From: Anastrepha obliqua
Lineage: Eukaryota; Arthropoda; Insecta; Diptera; Tephritidae
NCBI RefSeq assembly: GCF_027943255.1
Contig: NC_072893.1
Span: forward strand, 40,508,001-40,572,000
Reading direction: 5' to 3'
Length of the DNA: 64,000 nucleotides
This document shows, piece by piece, positions 10,418 through 22,144 of the stretch. Each line of letters starts with the position of its first letter. Position 1 is the stretch's first letter. The position numbers and the translations under genes are program-made. Under the pieces are notes generated by a model, which was given only the letters and a program-made list of their open reading frames with translations, was not told the DNA's origin and searched no databases.

Positions 10418-11884
10418 AACGACTGATTGGATGAGTGTGTGAATACGTGTGAAATGAACCAAACGAACAAATTAAATACATATACTCCGTAAATCACCCA
10501 GATCTGGCTCTTAGTCGACATCATCTGGTTCTTACGGTTGTTTTGCCTGACATCCGTCAAGCTCCACAGCCTACGATTATAAAGGGAAATAATGGGATCC
10601 TCTGCGGCAGCGCCCTATACCGCGCTAAGGTCACAGTTACTCTCGAAGGCGGCCAGATATTCGAGAGAGAAACTCCGTTAGCGATGCACATATTTTGATT
10701 CCCTGCACCATTCAGTCCTCGGCACGATTCCAAGCCCACCTTGACTTGGGAATTGGTTTCATTTTAGTTTTCGGAATCTCCCCCAAAGACCTATCCAACA
10801 TGGTTGAACCTGAGATGGTAGAGATATGGTTCATGGACCCTACTTAAGCCCTTTCACCGCAGCACCGCGGTAATCAACCGTCGAAAAAGTCACCCAGATC
10901 TACTCCGCATGGCTTCCATCTACCCATTTATCAGTTTCCGAGATAAGCATGAAAGATATCGTTTCTAGTATAGTAAATGTCACATTGAACCGATCCGATT
11001 ATTTCTTTTTCTCTGACATTTTATATAAATACTTCAGCCATCCAAAGGCTCCTCAGATTCAAAGACTGAAGAAAGTGTTTTTAGGTTATTCCGAAACCAC
11101 ACACCAAGTTACCAAATGCAATGTTTACGCTTCATTTCTACGTACTTCTCGTGAAGGCTTGACGTTAAAGCAAACAAGTCTATTTGCAATTCGTCTTTAA
11201 AATTAAATAAAAATAGCGCACAAGTGCGTCAAACGCCCTCATCGCCTACAACAACACATAGTGTGCTACTATTAAATTAAATGTATAAAATTTTATATTT
11301 GCCTGCTTTTACTGAAGCATTCGGTTATTGTAGTGACACGTTCCCTTGTTTGTGGATAGAAACCGAACGCTCAATTGTTAACTCTTCCACTGCACTGCCG
11401 CACTTCAATCAATGAGCAAATGCCGACAAAATCGCTCAGCGTGTGACAATTTTTATTAACAAAACACGCTTCTATGTTTACATACATATGTGCATACATT
11501 GTACTCTGTAGCTCGCCTACTATAATATTTGTTTGAGAGTATGAATTTGCATGCTACCGACAAATAAATATCGCATCTCACAATGTTGATGTGACGGAAA
11601 AGTCACACGCACATCACAAACATTATAAAACAATTATAGTATCTACCGAAAACTTTGTAGTTGTACATACATATGCCGGTGTATGCATTCATACATATAA
11701 ATTCGTCCAATTATTGTAAGCCATGTTTGTTGCCTCATGTTGACATGTGAATTTGTGAGAACCGCAAACTAATTCCGCTTGTGTGTTGAAATTACAGGTA
11801 TGATCCTTAGACATGCAAAACGCCTTTCAATAACATTACAATTTTATTAAGTTCCTTATGAATTCATTATATACAATATGTATA
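10418..11884. other. No gene recognised
   Basis: A GC-richer stretch near 10560-10900 could be a retroelement end (an ACCCTACTT and CACCGCGGTAATCAA patch), but no domain is readable. The rest is AT-rich with short ATACATATG-type microsatellite tracts. Confidence 0.45.
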
Positions 11885-12035
11885 TAAGGCCGAGCTCCTT
11901 CTCCTATTTGGGACGTAGGTACGTCTTGATATGGTTTCACAAATTGTAAGTCTCTACATTTTTAAGCCGACTCCGAACGGCAAGTACAATATTTTTTATG
12001 AGGAGCTTTTTCATGGCAGGCCATTGCATGACCAT
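11885..12035 (-). repeat. SINE 3' fragment
   Basis: The reverse complement reads GCCATGAAAAAGCTCCTCAT, then GCCGTTCGGAGTCGGCTT and CAAATAGGAGAAGGAGCTCGGCC, matching the 3' body of the SINE at 16353-16680. The tRNA-like head is missing. Confidence 0.75.
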
Positions 12036-12061
12036 TATATTATACGAGGAAAAATAATATA

Positions 12062-12837
12062 CAGGGTTGCCCATATTCAACGGACCCATCTGGCAACCCT
12101 GTATCTTATGTCCGATGAGGCTCAATTCTTATTGAATGGGACGGTAAACAAGCAAAATTGCCGTATTTACGCCACTGAAAATCCTCACGAAATTCAAGAG
12201 GTACCTCTTTACGACGAAAAAGTCACTGTTTGGTGCGGCGTTAGTGCGAAAACGATTATTGAGCCGTTTTTCTTCGAAAATGAAGATGGTCAAGCTGTTA
12301 CCGTCAATCAGGAGCGTTATCGCGATATGATAAGCACTTTTGTGATGCCAATTATTCGTCGAAAGCGTATGAGGCAGTTCTGGTTTCAAAAAGACGGTGC
12401 TCCACCACACACAGCTCGCACCACAATCGATTTTTTGAAGAAATTGTTTCCTCGTCGTTTGATGTCGAAAAATGGCAATTTTGACTGGCCACCGCGTTCG
12501 CCCGATTTAACGCCACCTGACTTCTTCTTGTGGGAATATTTAAAATCAAAGGTTTATATTAATAAGCCAAAGATCATAGAAGAGCTAAAAAACAACATCC
12601 GTGAGGAAATAGCCGCTATCCAGCCGAAATGTTAGCTAAAACTATGGAAAATGCTGCAAAACGGGCACAATACGCCATACAGGCTCAAGGCGGCCATTTG
12701 AGAGATATCATATTCAAAAAGTGATGTCAACAAATCTACTTGAACCAAATAAAATGATTATTATCGTCAACATCAAAAAATTGTGTTTTTCTTTGATTTA
12801 AAAAAACACATGGGTCCGTTGAATATGGGCAACCCCG
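12062..12837 (+). mobile_element. DD41D mini-element, copy 3
   Basis: Terminal repeats CAGGGTTGCCCATATTCAAC (left) and its inverse (right, with one extra C) bound a 776-bp unit flanked by TA at 12060-12061 and 12838-12839. It is a different DD41D subfamily from copies 1 and 2. The left repeat is itself part of a 44-bp hairpin, and the transposase N-terminal half is gone. Confidence 0.85.
12108..12723 (+). pseudogene. DD41D transposase, catalytic half only
   Basis: The frame opens at the first catalytic block, MSDEAQFLLNGTVNKQNC. It continues through VTVWCGVSAKTIIEPFFFEN to Asp 2 in WFQKDGAPPHTAR, and 41 residues later the last Asp in LTPPDFFLW. A missing base after CAGCCG near 12630 shifts the frame. 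The true C-terminus (LAKTMENAAKRAQ then GGHLRDIIFKK) follows in another frame to 12723. The DNA-binding domains are absent, so this is a deletion derivative. Confidence 0.85.
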
Positions 12838-13279
12838 TAGTTGCAGTTTCAAAACAAGCGCATTCAACTGATTTAACTGCGTTCAATTTCTGGCTATTGC
12901 ATAAATAAATATCATTCCCAGCAGGCCAACAACTATTTAAAAAAAATTGGCATTGAATTTTATCCGTTGACTTTATTAACAGTCCAGATACGTTTCAGTC
13001 CAATGAGTTTAATAGCCTTTGAGATATGAGATAAGTTTGAGGAGGTGATGTAACTCCCAACTAAGCAAGGAAAAATGCCAGCAAGTTAGATAGTCGATTG
13101 AGAACTACATACATACCAACACAATCCTCTGATAATTTCCTCTACGTTACTGAAAAGACTAGGATTTATATGTGTCCAAAGGTTGTCACTTCAGCAGCAT
13201 TCCCCAAAACTGTATGAGGAATGTTTCATAATATTGCATTTTTTTTATTTTTTTTTTATTTTTTATTTGTGGGTGGGTA

Positions 13280-14400
13280 GGGTTCAAAATGCCTTCATAC
13301 TTACAGCGACTGTCGTATACTGCGTCGAGTGATGTAGTCACTTCACCAATCACTCCTCCCCTTCTGGGGGAACGCCCTTCCCGGGACGACTGTCTGCACT
13401 ACTTCGAGAGGGCCCAGAACGGCATCCAGAAAGGACCAATCCTATTCATCCATTTCTGTATCCACCAGCTTTCACGATAGAGGCTCGTCTTCTTGTGTCT
13501 CTGTCTGTGAGGCTTCGCTTTGTTGCTCTGTGTGGAATTTATCTTTTTTTTCGTAGTATCTCCATGTATCTCTTTACGTCGTTCCAACTGTCCTTGCGTT
13601 CAAGCATTTTGCTGATTATGTTGCTCGGTGCGATATTGCCAATTTGCTTGTTCCGCGATCCATCTGTCACAACTAAAAAACGTGTTTTCAGCATTATCGC
13701 TTGGCGCTTCGCAGTACATGCACTAGGGATCGCTTACCTTGCCCATTCGGTATAGGTATCTCCGGAAGTATCCGTGACCCGAGAGAGACTGAGTTAAGAA
13801 GTAATTCACTTCCCCGAAATTCCTTTGAGCCCGTTTGTCTATTAATGGAATGAGTTTCGTCAGTGTCCTCTCGGCTGTGCCACCGCAGCATGGTTTGTCA
13901 CGTTCATTTCGCGACGCTAGTGATGACGTGTTCCTTCTTGGAGTCCAATTCGTTGCCGCGCCATGAGGTCGAAATGTATCTCTCCGCTGATCACAAATAC
14001 GGCAGTGCTAGAGGTAGTGCGGCAGGCTGAGGTAACTTTCAGTGTTACTGTTCATTGCACAGCCTCTAGTACTTTGCGCCTGGCTTTGCAGTTTAGGGCA
14101 TCTCCCCATACTTCGCCGCCGTACAGGCGAATTGAGTTGCCATTAATCTGCTTAGCTTTCCCGTGACCTTTGCTGTTTTGGTAGCTGATTGCCATAACTG
14201 GGCCTAGAAAATAAGTCTATAGTCAAGTTGTATACCCAGATATTTTACTAAATTTTGGGTCACTAGGGTCGTTCCGCCTATTTGCATTCTTGGCAAATCC
14301 TAAATATTCCTGAGCATGGCGGAAAACTTTCGCGCAAAATGTACTTTCATAAAGAGACAATTCGCAGAAAAGGTTGTAGTATCATTTACAGCCCAAAGTG
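13280..14400 (-). pseudogene. R1-clade LINE ORF2, C-terminal part
   Basis: Reading the minus strand gives the R1 order in broken frames: LPRMQIGGTTLVTQNLVKYL, AKVTGKLSRLMA, IRLYGGEVWGDAL, KARRKVLEAVQ, TSACRTTSSTAVFVISGEI then LMARQR, and VNYFLTQSLSGHGYFRRYLY. It ends with a zinc-knuckle-like CMYCEAP...NTFFSCDRW. The GEVWGDAL, AYRT-TS-A and LTQ-LSGHG-FR-YL blocks are hallmarks of R1-clade elements. Multiple stops and shifts. The N-terminal endonuclease and most of the reverse transcriptase are missing, as in a 5'-truncated insertion. Confidence 0.85.
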
Positions 14401-15104
14401 CGGGCCGAGAATAGTTACAGCACTTAAAAAGTAACAGAGAGTCCAGTATTCACGCGCGTTGTTCATTCTGTGTGACGAAAAACATGAATTCTCATTGGAG
14501 AAGACATTTTTGTTCGTTGCTGTAAACCAAGAAGATACAACACCCAGGAAGAAGTTAAAAGGGTCACAACGGACTGAAAATTTTATAACTACAGATCTTT
14601 GGAAATTCAGAAGGTACTTTATTAGTTGACTATATTTTATATAGAATTATTGATATATTATTAAATATACATATATCATTAAGAGAAGAAGGAAGGAAGC
14701 AAGGGCTCGAAGCGAACTTCTCTTGCACAATCATGCAAACTTGATTATTCTCAGAAGCCAAAGTGTGATAGTTGCTTTAGGTAGGTTTGACTTCAAACCA
14801 CTCAAGCCAAACCCTCTATAGTAGAAATTTAGCCTCATTACATTAAATATTAATTATTTCCAAAAACAAAAGGAAGAACTTCGAGGAAAAAATTATTGAT
14901 TATGACGAATGCGCAATATATTAAGCTTATAAGAAAATATGTTGAAATTGAAAAATACTTCGCATTCCTTTTCATTCCAGGAAATTTTTCATCTCGCCTC
15001 ATAAAGTACATACTAACAATGTTGCGCATGCATTCTTTGACACGTCTTTAGGTTGAATTCGTCACCTCATTCAATTGTTTGCTATGAATACCTTTTCCCT
15101 TCTT
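14401..15104. other. No gene recognised
   Basis: AT-rich spacer; no supportable frame or repeat. Confidence 0.5.
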
Positions 15105-15233
15105 TATACAAAGTGAAGTCTAAAATAAACAAGACTGAGCTAAAATAGAAACGACAGGAGCTTTGTTCTTATAACTTCAAGTTTTTTTAATCTTTTTTTT
15201 TAGTCTTGTTTATTTTGGACTTCACCTTGTATA
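15105..15233. mobile_element. 129-bp hairpin MITE
   Basis: TATACAAAGTGAAGTCTAAA plus ATAAACAAGACT at the left returns inverted at the right with two mismatches, leaving a loop of about 65 bases. The termini are TA, as expected for mariner/Tc1-mobilised miniature elements. Confidence 0.8.
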
Positions 15234-16063
15234 AATAAACTTTATAAAGGTCTGAGAAGTTTATTAGGCTTAGAAGAGGATAATTAAAAATTAAGAAAAA
15301 TGTCCCGAATTTTTTAATTCGCTCTCATAAAATACTAATATATAAATGTGACGAATGCATTATTTGGCAGATCTTTAGGCCAGATGATTTGTAGGAGATG
15401 CTTTTTCATTGCAATAATGATCGGCCGTTAGTGAACCTTCATATGTTCGATCGAAGTACCACTTACACTTCCACTTACAATGATTTGGTTTTGGTCACAG
15501 TATAGAAGATTAAATTGGGTACTTAATTACCAAATATGGTAAATTCGCAGTCACTTAATTAGGTTGGTGCTACCAAAGTATCGAAATTCATTTAGGCCTT
15601 CAATGCAACGCTCGCTTACTATTTTTTACTAGTTTAAATTCAAATAGTTTGCTAAAATTCAAAGTTTTTATTACTACAATACATTCCTTGGTTAAAGGTT
15701 AGATGCATTTATTAAATATTTATGACAACATTTCACATTATTTTGTCACCAAACTTGAAACACAAAATAACGCACATGTCTAATAGACTTATGCTGTACA
15801 AATGTAACTATTAATGAAAGCATAAATACATAGACAGATTATAAGCGTAGGTAGCATTTTTCGGAAGAGGGGATTTCGTTTAAGTTCATAAATAATGCTG
15901 GTTTTATGCAATAATACAAAAAAATTGTGGAAATGTCGATAAAATCACAGAAATAATCGGAGTTGACCGGCTTGGACTATAGAACAGTTTAAAACCAATT
16001 GCGCAAACCTAATGGATTTCTTTTTTCTTAGAAGTTGATCGTACTGGAAAATGATAAGTAGCT
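15234..16063. other. No gene recognised
   Basis: AT-rich spacer; no supportable frame or repeat. Confidence 0.5.
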
Positions 16064-16352
16064 TTAATGGGGCAGATACCTGTAAACGGCCATATTTTCC
16101 CTGATTTTCATTAAAATTATTTAAAATGAAGAAGTCAATATATATTTTTTTCTAAATTGACATACAGTTTATTTATACATTAAAATAAAATAAATTTTTT
16201 TTTTTATTTTAATCATTTAAAACGGCGGATGTTCACTCAATTCTTCCAGGAAGGTCGCAGCGGGGCATCTCAATCGGCGGGCATTTCAGCATCGGCTTTA
16301 GTGACCTGAATACATGAAACCAAAAAATTTTTTTTTTCCTACTATTTTTGCT

Positions 16353-16680
16353 GCGGCCGCCGTAGCCGAATGGGTTGGTGCGTGATCACCATTCGGAATT
16401 CACTGAGAGGTCGTTGGTTCGAATCCCGGTGAAAGCAAAATTATTAAAAAAAACATTTTTCTAATAGCGGTCGCCCCTCGGCAGGCAATGGCAAACCTCC
16501 GAGTGTATTTCTGCCATGAAAAAGCTCCTCATAAAAATATCTGCCGTTCGGAGTCGGCTTGAAACTGTAGGTCCCTCCATTTGTGGAACAACACCAAGAC
16601 GCACACCACAAATAGGAGGAGGAGCTCGGCCAAACACCTAACAGAAGTGTACGCGCCAATTATTTATTTATTTTTTATTT
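16353..16680 (+). mobile_element. tRNA-derived SINE, full-length with 10-bp duplication
   Basis: The head has an RNA polymerase III box A-like TAGCCGAATGG (16363-16373) and a canonical box B GGTTCGAATCC (16416-16426). The body includes TAGCGGTCGCCCCTCGGCAG, TTTCTGCCATGAAAAAGCTC and GCCGTTCGGAGTCGGCTT, and the tail is a (TTTA)n/poly-T run. TATTTTTGCT occurs on both sides (16343-16352 and 16681-16690), a clean target-site duplication. It is the best copy of the family in the window and the reference for the others. Confidence 0.9.
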
Positions 16681-16883
16681 TATTTTTGCTTCGAGAAAAT
16701 TTTCAAAAACTTGTAAATTCACAGAGAAAGTAATATCATAAAAAAGATGCGTGCAAAATTTTAGGGAGATAGGTCAATAACTTTTCGAGTTATCGTGTAC
16801 GCCAATTCGAAAAATATAGTTTTGAGAAAAACGCGTCTAAAGTTTTAATACATGAAAATTCAATGATTTTTGGTACTTACCGA

Positions 16884-17680
16884 TTAATCCGCAATTCCAG
16901 CGTCATATAGTTGTCCTTCTGAAACCTCGTAGAACTCATTCTGTTCGATTAGTGGCTGTTGACGTGCTTTACGAGCTTCTTTAGTGGCTAATGAGCTGAG
17001 CTGATTTCCTTAAATCACTATCTTTTCATCCAGTTTTTCGGCGTAAGAATTACATTTTCGGCCAATTATTATATTTGAGGAGTTACTTGGTTCTAAAATC
17101 GATGTATATCCTTCATTGAATAATCCAGCAACAATGTATGAGACCATTTCAATAATTTTTTACCCCGAATGTAGGTGTTTTGAAGCGAGACGCCAAACGA
17201 TAGAGTTGAAACTCTCATTTGCCTTTTGCGTGTGACCACCCAAACATCTTTCGAACAATTCATCTCGTGATAAATCTGAAAATATTGGCTCTACGTGCTG
17301 CTGAATATCTGGATGTAGTGGAGCAGGGGGATTAAAATTTTCTCCAGAGGCTTTAGCTTTTTGCCATTTGCACCAGCTGTCAGGACCAGGTGGACAGTAC
17401 TCATGGCTTGGCTTCTCATCCGTGGAGCACAAATGATAATAGGTGGCCCTTACAGCTTTTTTCATATTCTCGACGCTGTCAACATTTCTACGAATAGCTA
17501 ACCAGTAGTATACTGATAATTTGTTGACGAGAGCTTGAGTGAGTTTGCCTTTTCCTCCGAGTTTTTTATCTTTTGTGACTTTTCGAAGGCGCATTCTCTT
17601 TTGCACGTGGCCAATACACTCACTTTTCACCGGAAAATCCATACGGATTTACATCGAGAATACCTTTAACCTAAACCGAA
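16884..17680 (-). pseudogene. Mutator/Kolobok-like transposase remnant
   Basis: The longest frame ends at 17160 and contains SECIGHVQKRM, LGGKGKLTQALVNKLSVYY, CSTDEKPSHEYCPPGPDSWC, PIFSDLSRDELFERCLGGHT and ANESFNSIVW. That series belongs to a transposase-type family widespread in arthropods (Mutator-like transposase domain). Past a TAA the same frame resumes as IEMVSYIVAGLFNEGYTSIL and ATKEARKARQ...GQLYDAGIAD, the family's C-terminus. A frameshift lies upstream at NPYG/DFPV. It is inactive. Its position inside a TTAA-bounded unit suggests a TTAA-targeting element; that link is inferred. Confidence 0.7.
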
Positions 17681-18176
17681 TTAAAGAGTGTACCTGCGCG
17701 CCACTGATGCGCCTTACCTAGGTGAAGCAGAGAAGAAAACAAAACTCCATAAAAAACTAAAACCATTCCATTTCAAAAAAATTGTATACATTGTTTATTA
17801 GTACTTAAACTTTATGAAAAAATTATTTTAAATTATTTATGTTTATACAATCTTTTAATAAAAAATATCAAAAATTCGGTTCGACAGACTATAGAGAAAA
17901 CACTTTCGAATATTAAAAAAAACCGCATCAAAAAGTATTAAAAACTGTATAAACTATCAAGCAGACCGTGCCGGAAAAAGTTGTTTCGAAAAAAAATGTG
18001 TTTAAAGTTTGAGGTACTGGAGCACGTGGGCCGCTCTCTACCCAGTTAATGGGCTGTAAAAGCTAAAATATTGGGAATTGCCGCCAGAAAATTTCAAAGT
18101 ATATTCTTAAGATACTTTTGAAATATCGAAAAAGAAATATATTTTTGGAAAATTCCGGACGCATGTAACCCCTTAA

Positions 18177-18491
18177 TAAAAACATATAAATACCTCATGC
18201 CAATTTTATTTTCCTGAGTTATTTTGCTCCTCATGCACGATTTCCAATTGATTTCCGCCTTATCATCCAAATGTAAAGAGTTCCAAAGAAAATTTTAACA
18301 AAAAAGATGAATTTTTCAATTTTTTTCACGTTTCTTTTCACTTTGTATCCCTACAACAGCTGACTTTGAAAAACAACTAAGAGCTAGCGGTGCTGCACAC
18401 AATTACACAAGGTTTGCAGCAAGCAATTTTTTTTTTGCTGTAGCTATGAACTAACAATTACTGGAATTCTGATTGTAGCGTAGTAGTGCAT
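18177..18491. other. No gene recognised
   Basis: Short spacer between two TTAA-type elements; nothing identifiable. Confidence 0.5.
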
Positions 18492-18495
18492 TTAA

Positions 18496-19173
18496 GGGGT
18501 TATATACCTTGTGTTGGACTAAAAAATCGAAAATTTTTTTAATACATATTCTAAAGGTACATCATCTTAAAAATATTAATTCAAAAAATCATTAAGATCG
18601 GAGCACTAGAACGAAAGTTACAGACCGTGGAAGCGCGCGACCTCATCCATAAATGAAGTGCACGCAAAACTTTATACGCGATTATCTCGAAGTCGTGTTT
18701 TTTGAAAATTACCGTCGCGGTGATCATTATTTACGAAAAACTATTTGACCTATTTATGAATATTTGCTAGTTCGCTGGAATTAATTTTTTTTTTTTAATT
18801 TTTCAACCTCTCAAAAATCGACTTTTTGGTGCAAAGCGGTTTTCATGTCAAGAAAAATGTTTTGGGTAAATAACCCGTTCAGATTCACTAGGAAACATTT
18901 TTCTACAATAACCATTTAATTTTTTTGATTTCAGTTGAGCTACTCATACGCTATCGTGATCAGCACAAGCCTCTTCTAAAAAACGGCGTTTCGGGGGAGG
19001 GGCGATATCAACAATAAATAATAACATTTTTTAAAATAAAAACACCAAAATGTATTCTTCGAGAGTTACCCTTCAGTATGATATATGCCTCATTTGAATA
19101 AAAGTTCTAAAACATATTGCAAAAAAAGTATGACAATCGTCCACTTTTTCAGGCTTACAAGGTATATAACCCC
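18496..19173. mobile_element. TTAA MITE with GGGGTTATATACC termini
   Basis: Perfect inverted ends GGGGTTATATACCTTGT enclose 678 bp and are flanked by TTAA on both sides (18492-18495, 19174-19177). There is no coding capacity. TTAA duplications are made by piggyBac and Kolobok-type transposases, so it is a non-autonomous passenger of one of these. Confidence 0.9.
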
Positions 19174-19794
19174 TTAAGTGACTCATAGGCCCGTCCATCC
19201 GTTGGGGCAAACGAATTTGACTGACAGGAAAATATTTAGATTGCATGTAAATGAGTCGAAAGCGTCATATACGTGGAATGCAAAAAAATGGCAATTCTAC
19301 TTTTGCCGTATGGAAAGAGTCCATGGTATTTTTTATTATATCAAATAATTGCAGAAAATAAACGGAATTTTAATTAATTGATTAATTAATAAAAGTTTGG
19401 AGAAGTACAGCAAAGGCCAAACTTAATCAAGTGGTCTTGAAAAATGAATGTGCCTCCCGATCTCGAAGTTGAGGTCGCCCCACCGTCTATGACTGCCCTA
19501 AATCTTATTAAAAAGCAATTTCGCTGCAAGAAACATTGATTTTATAATACAGATATTTTACAACCGAACAAAAACCTCTTTACACACAACGAAATATGTT
19601 AAATATTAGCTTTCACGACAGGAACATCTTTTTTTTTTTTTTGTTTTATTTACTATATATACGGCACTACCTTAATTGAGCCACGTTTTACCCGTCATGT
19701 CAATCAAATTCGTTGCCGTAACGGACGCAACGAACCCATTGTGACAGCCCTAGCAGTCATTAACAATCATCCAAAAATTCCATTGTAGATACTA

Positions 19795-20068
19795 CAGGGT
19801 CCGGCACTCGAAGTGTAACCAATTAAGAAGCCCATGAATTTAGTTTGGAAAATTACTTTTATTCAATTCAAAGTAAAAAATGTGTGAAAATAATATAAAA
19901 TTAAGAATCAATTTACTTTTTCTCGATATGACCACCTTTTGCCTTGACTATGGCCTTGAGACAGTCCAGAAATGAATCGCAAGCTGCCCAAATGTGACTT
20001 GCAGGTATTTTGGCCCACTCGCGGTTTTAGTTCGCACTTTGCTCTTCTAAATGGCCCAAAGAGAATAA
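19795..20068 (-). pseudogene. Tc1-like transposon end with transposase C-terminus
   Basis: The end CAGGGTCCGGCACTCGAAGT follows TA and matches the far end of the element at 33476-35257. The minus strand encodes the C-terminus in broken frames: CELK, then WAKIPASHIWAACDSFLD, LKAIVKAKGGHIEK. The rest of the element is missing; a DD41D derivative abuts at a TA. Confidence 0.8.
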
Positions 20069-20070
20069 TA

Positions 20071-20402
20071 CAGGGTGGGCCATATAGCGTTTGCTTTTTG
20101 AACCACCTAGTTTTTTGAGAATGGTAACACAAATGACATGTCAAATGTGTTCATAATTTACTTAAAGGTTTAACATTTACGAAATGGGACGCTATACGCT
20201 TGAACAAAATGGGGAAATATTGAAAACCCATTTCCAAAGTGGTAAGTCTTCTACTTCTTCCGCGGTTACAGTAAATGGCAAGCGTTACCGTGACATGCTC
20301 AACGAGTTTTTGTTTCCAAAAATTGAAGAGGATGACATGGACGACATTTGGTTTCAACAGGACGGTGCAACTTGTCACACTGCCAAAGTTACACTCGTAT
20401 AC
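20071..20402 (+). pseudogene. DD41D transposon remnant, internally deleted and 3' truncated
   Basis: It begins CAGGGTGGGCCATATAGCGT after TA. A start codon opens MGRYTLEQNGEILKTHFQSG (first residues of a DD41D transposase). The sequence then jumps to AVTVNGKRYRDML, EFLFPKIEED and WFQQDGATCHTAKVTL, where similarity stops. The DNA-binding domain, the first catalytic Asp and the last Asp are all missing. Confidence 0.8.
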
Positions 20403-21269
20403 TCGTATGTATATTTTTTGTTGACCCATCCACCCCTCTATCTATGCTACTGGATATAAAAATCCAGAAGCAACCGCAAACACGCGTGCCACACAAATGA
20501 ACGGCTCATTCCACACCCACTGAACTGTTTTGTGCGATTCATGTACGCACTGTTAATTGACCAATAATAACCGTGTTTAATAATATGTAAAATATATGTA
20601 GCTACGCATGTACATATGTATTTGCATGGTAGAAATCCTGTCCTTCACATATATGCGTACATATGTACCTCGTTTAAATTGTCGCAGCGAGTTGGACGTG
20701 CCTACGTGCGATTTTTCGTTTTTACTCTCTACGACCGATTGAATGATTTTCGCCAATTATTATTATGAGGATGGGTTGCTTATTGTAGTTAATCTATGTT
20801 ACTGTGATAGTTTAACTGATTTTTAAAACACTTTTTTCATATGTGTATGTAGGTATGTGGCATGCCCAAATAGCAAAACCTTCGGAATATGTAATAAAAC
20901 CAATTGGCAACGACGATTCATGACACTATTGAGCTACTTGTCAATTGGAAGTGTGTTTTTATATTAATGTACTGCTAGATATATATGTACATATATGTGC
21001 AGTATATTCGCCAAATAACTTCTATCACAAACAGCAGTTATTTTTGTGACACAATAAATCAATGAATATTTTTTAATTTTTTTTTTTAAATAGTCTGAGG
21101 GTTTGGGGAACCAAAGCTTCAGAAAAAACAGTCCTTATGTGATCTTTGGTCATTTTGCATTTAATGTACAGAATTTTCAATATCGACAAAAGTATCGGAA
21201 AAGTCAGTAGTGTATGCCAAACTATTTATCACGTTCTGGAAATATAATGAAGGGATCGAAATATAATAA
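20403..21269. other. No gene recognised
   Basis: AT-rich with ATGTACATATATGTG-type simple repeats. Nothing coding seen. Confidence 0.5.
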
Positions 21270-22135
21270 TTAGTACACAATCTACACTGACGGTACTAAG
21301 ATGAACTGTGATATTGGCCTCTATTCATAGCCGCGCAAATTATCCAAATCAATGCAACTTCCAGGCAGAACTACTACCCATAAAAGAAGCATGCAATTCA
21401 CTAAAACACTACAAAGAAATTGATGCAAGAGTAGCTATCTTTCAGAAAGTCAAGAAACTATTTATTCTTTAGATTCTAATTCCATTTCATCCAAACTAGT
21501 CCTACAGTGTAGCGAAGAACTAGAATTGCTTGGTCATTGGCTTGAAATTACTCTGATATGCGTTCCCGGTCATAGGAATAAAGAGGGTAATGGATAGCGG
21601 ATGAGATAGCAAGGAAAGGTTCAACACTAGTCAAAGCAGCGGCGGTGGCAGTTGCTAAAATAAAAACATCCATTGCTTCACACTACTATGCTTTAGCCGA
21701 AAGAAGGTGGAAGCAATTAACCACACGCACTCCATCAAGAAAACTATGTCCGTCGTACAACATCCAGAAGAGGAATTACCCGTTAGGATGCTCTCGCCCA
21801 AGCATCTCACGTATCGCTACAACGCTTACATGTCACTAGAGGGTGGGTGATCATACAGCCAGACTTAACCTTATTTCAACCAAAAGCTGTCAGGCGAAGG
21901 GGTGAAAGAAAGTCGTTTCCACTATTTATGCGAATGCCCAGATCTACATATCTAGAGCAAGACTTCGCTCTTTCGGTAAGCCTTTATTACAGCAAATTAT
22001 TAAAATCTCAGACACATAGTAAAAAATTTTCCTGCTATATTTAGATAGCACGAGAAAAACGGCGCTAGTCGCTAATTAGGATTATTTCAATAGAAATACT
22101 TAACCACTGCAACAACAACTCCTCTACGTAGATGA
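21270..22135 (+). pseudogene. LINE ORF2 3' fragment, RNase H and C-terminus
   Basis: The RNase H blocks are all visible in order: IYTDGTKMNCDIG, FQAELLPIKEACNSL, IFSESQETIYSLDSN (Asp replaced by Glu), ITLICVPGHRNKEGNG and ADEIARKGSTL. Downstream frames (YYALAERRWKQL, SISRIATTLTCH) match the post-RNase H region of such proteins. Multiple stops and shifts. A TTAA-type repeat copy begins at its 3' end. Confidence 0.8.
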
Positions 22136-22144
22136 ATAACTCAA

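Larger units (their letters stand above)
16068..18172 (-). mobile_element. Candidate TTAA-flanked element with transposase remnant
   Basis: TTAA at 16064-16067 followed by TGGGG, and CCCC followed by TTAA at 18173-18176, bracket ~2.1 kb. The last ~220 bp match the 3' parts of copies A and C (GGGCCGCTCTCTACC, AATGGGCTGTA.AAGCTA, TTCTTAAGATAC). A transposase-like frame lies on the minus strand, and a SINE has inserted near the left end. The two termini are only loosely similar to each other, so the left boundary is tentative. Confidence 0.55.

Noticed and set aside
16353..16430. Possible genuine tRNA gene (box A and box B present)
   Set aside because: The region is the head of a dispersed repeat with a target-site duplication; a complete cloverleaf with acceptor stem was not found.
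16444..16659. 71-residue minus-strand frame
   Set aside because: Lies wholly inside the SINE; the same peptide pattern arises at other SINE copies.
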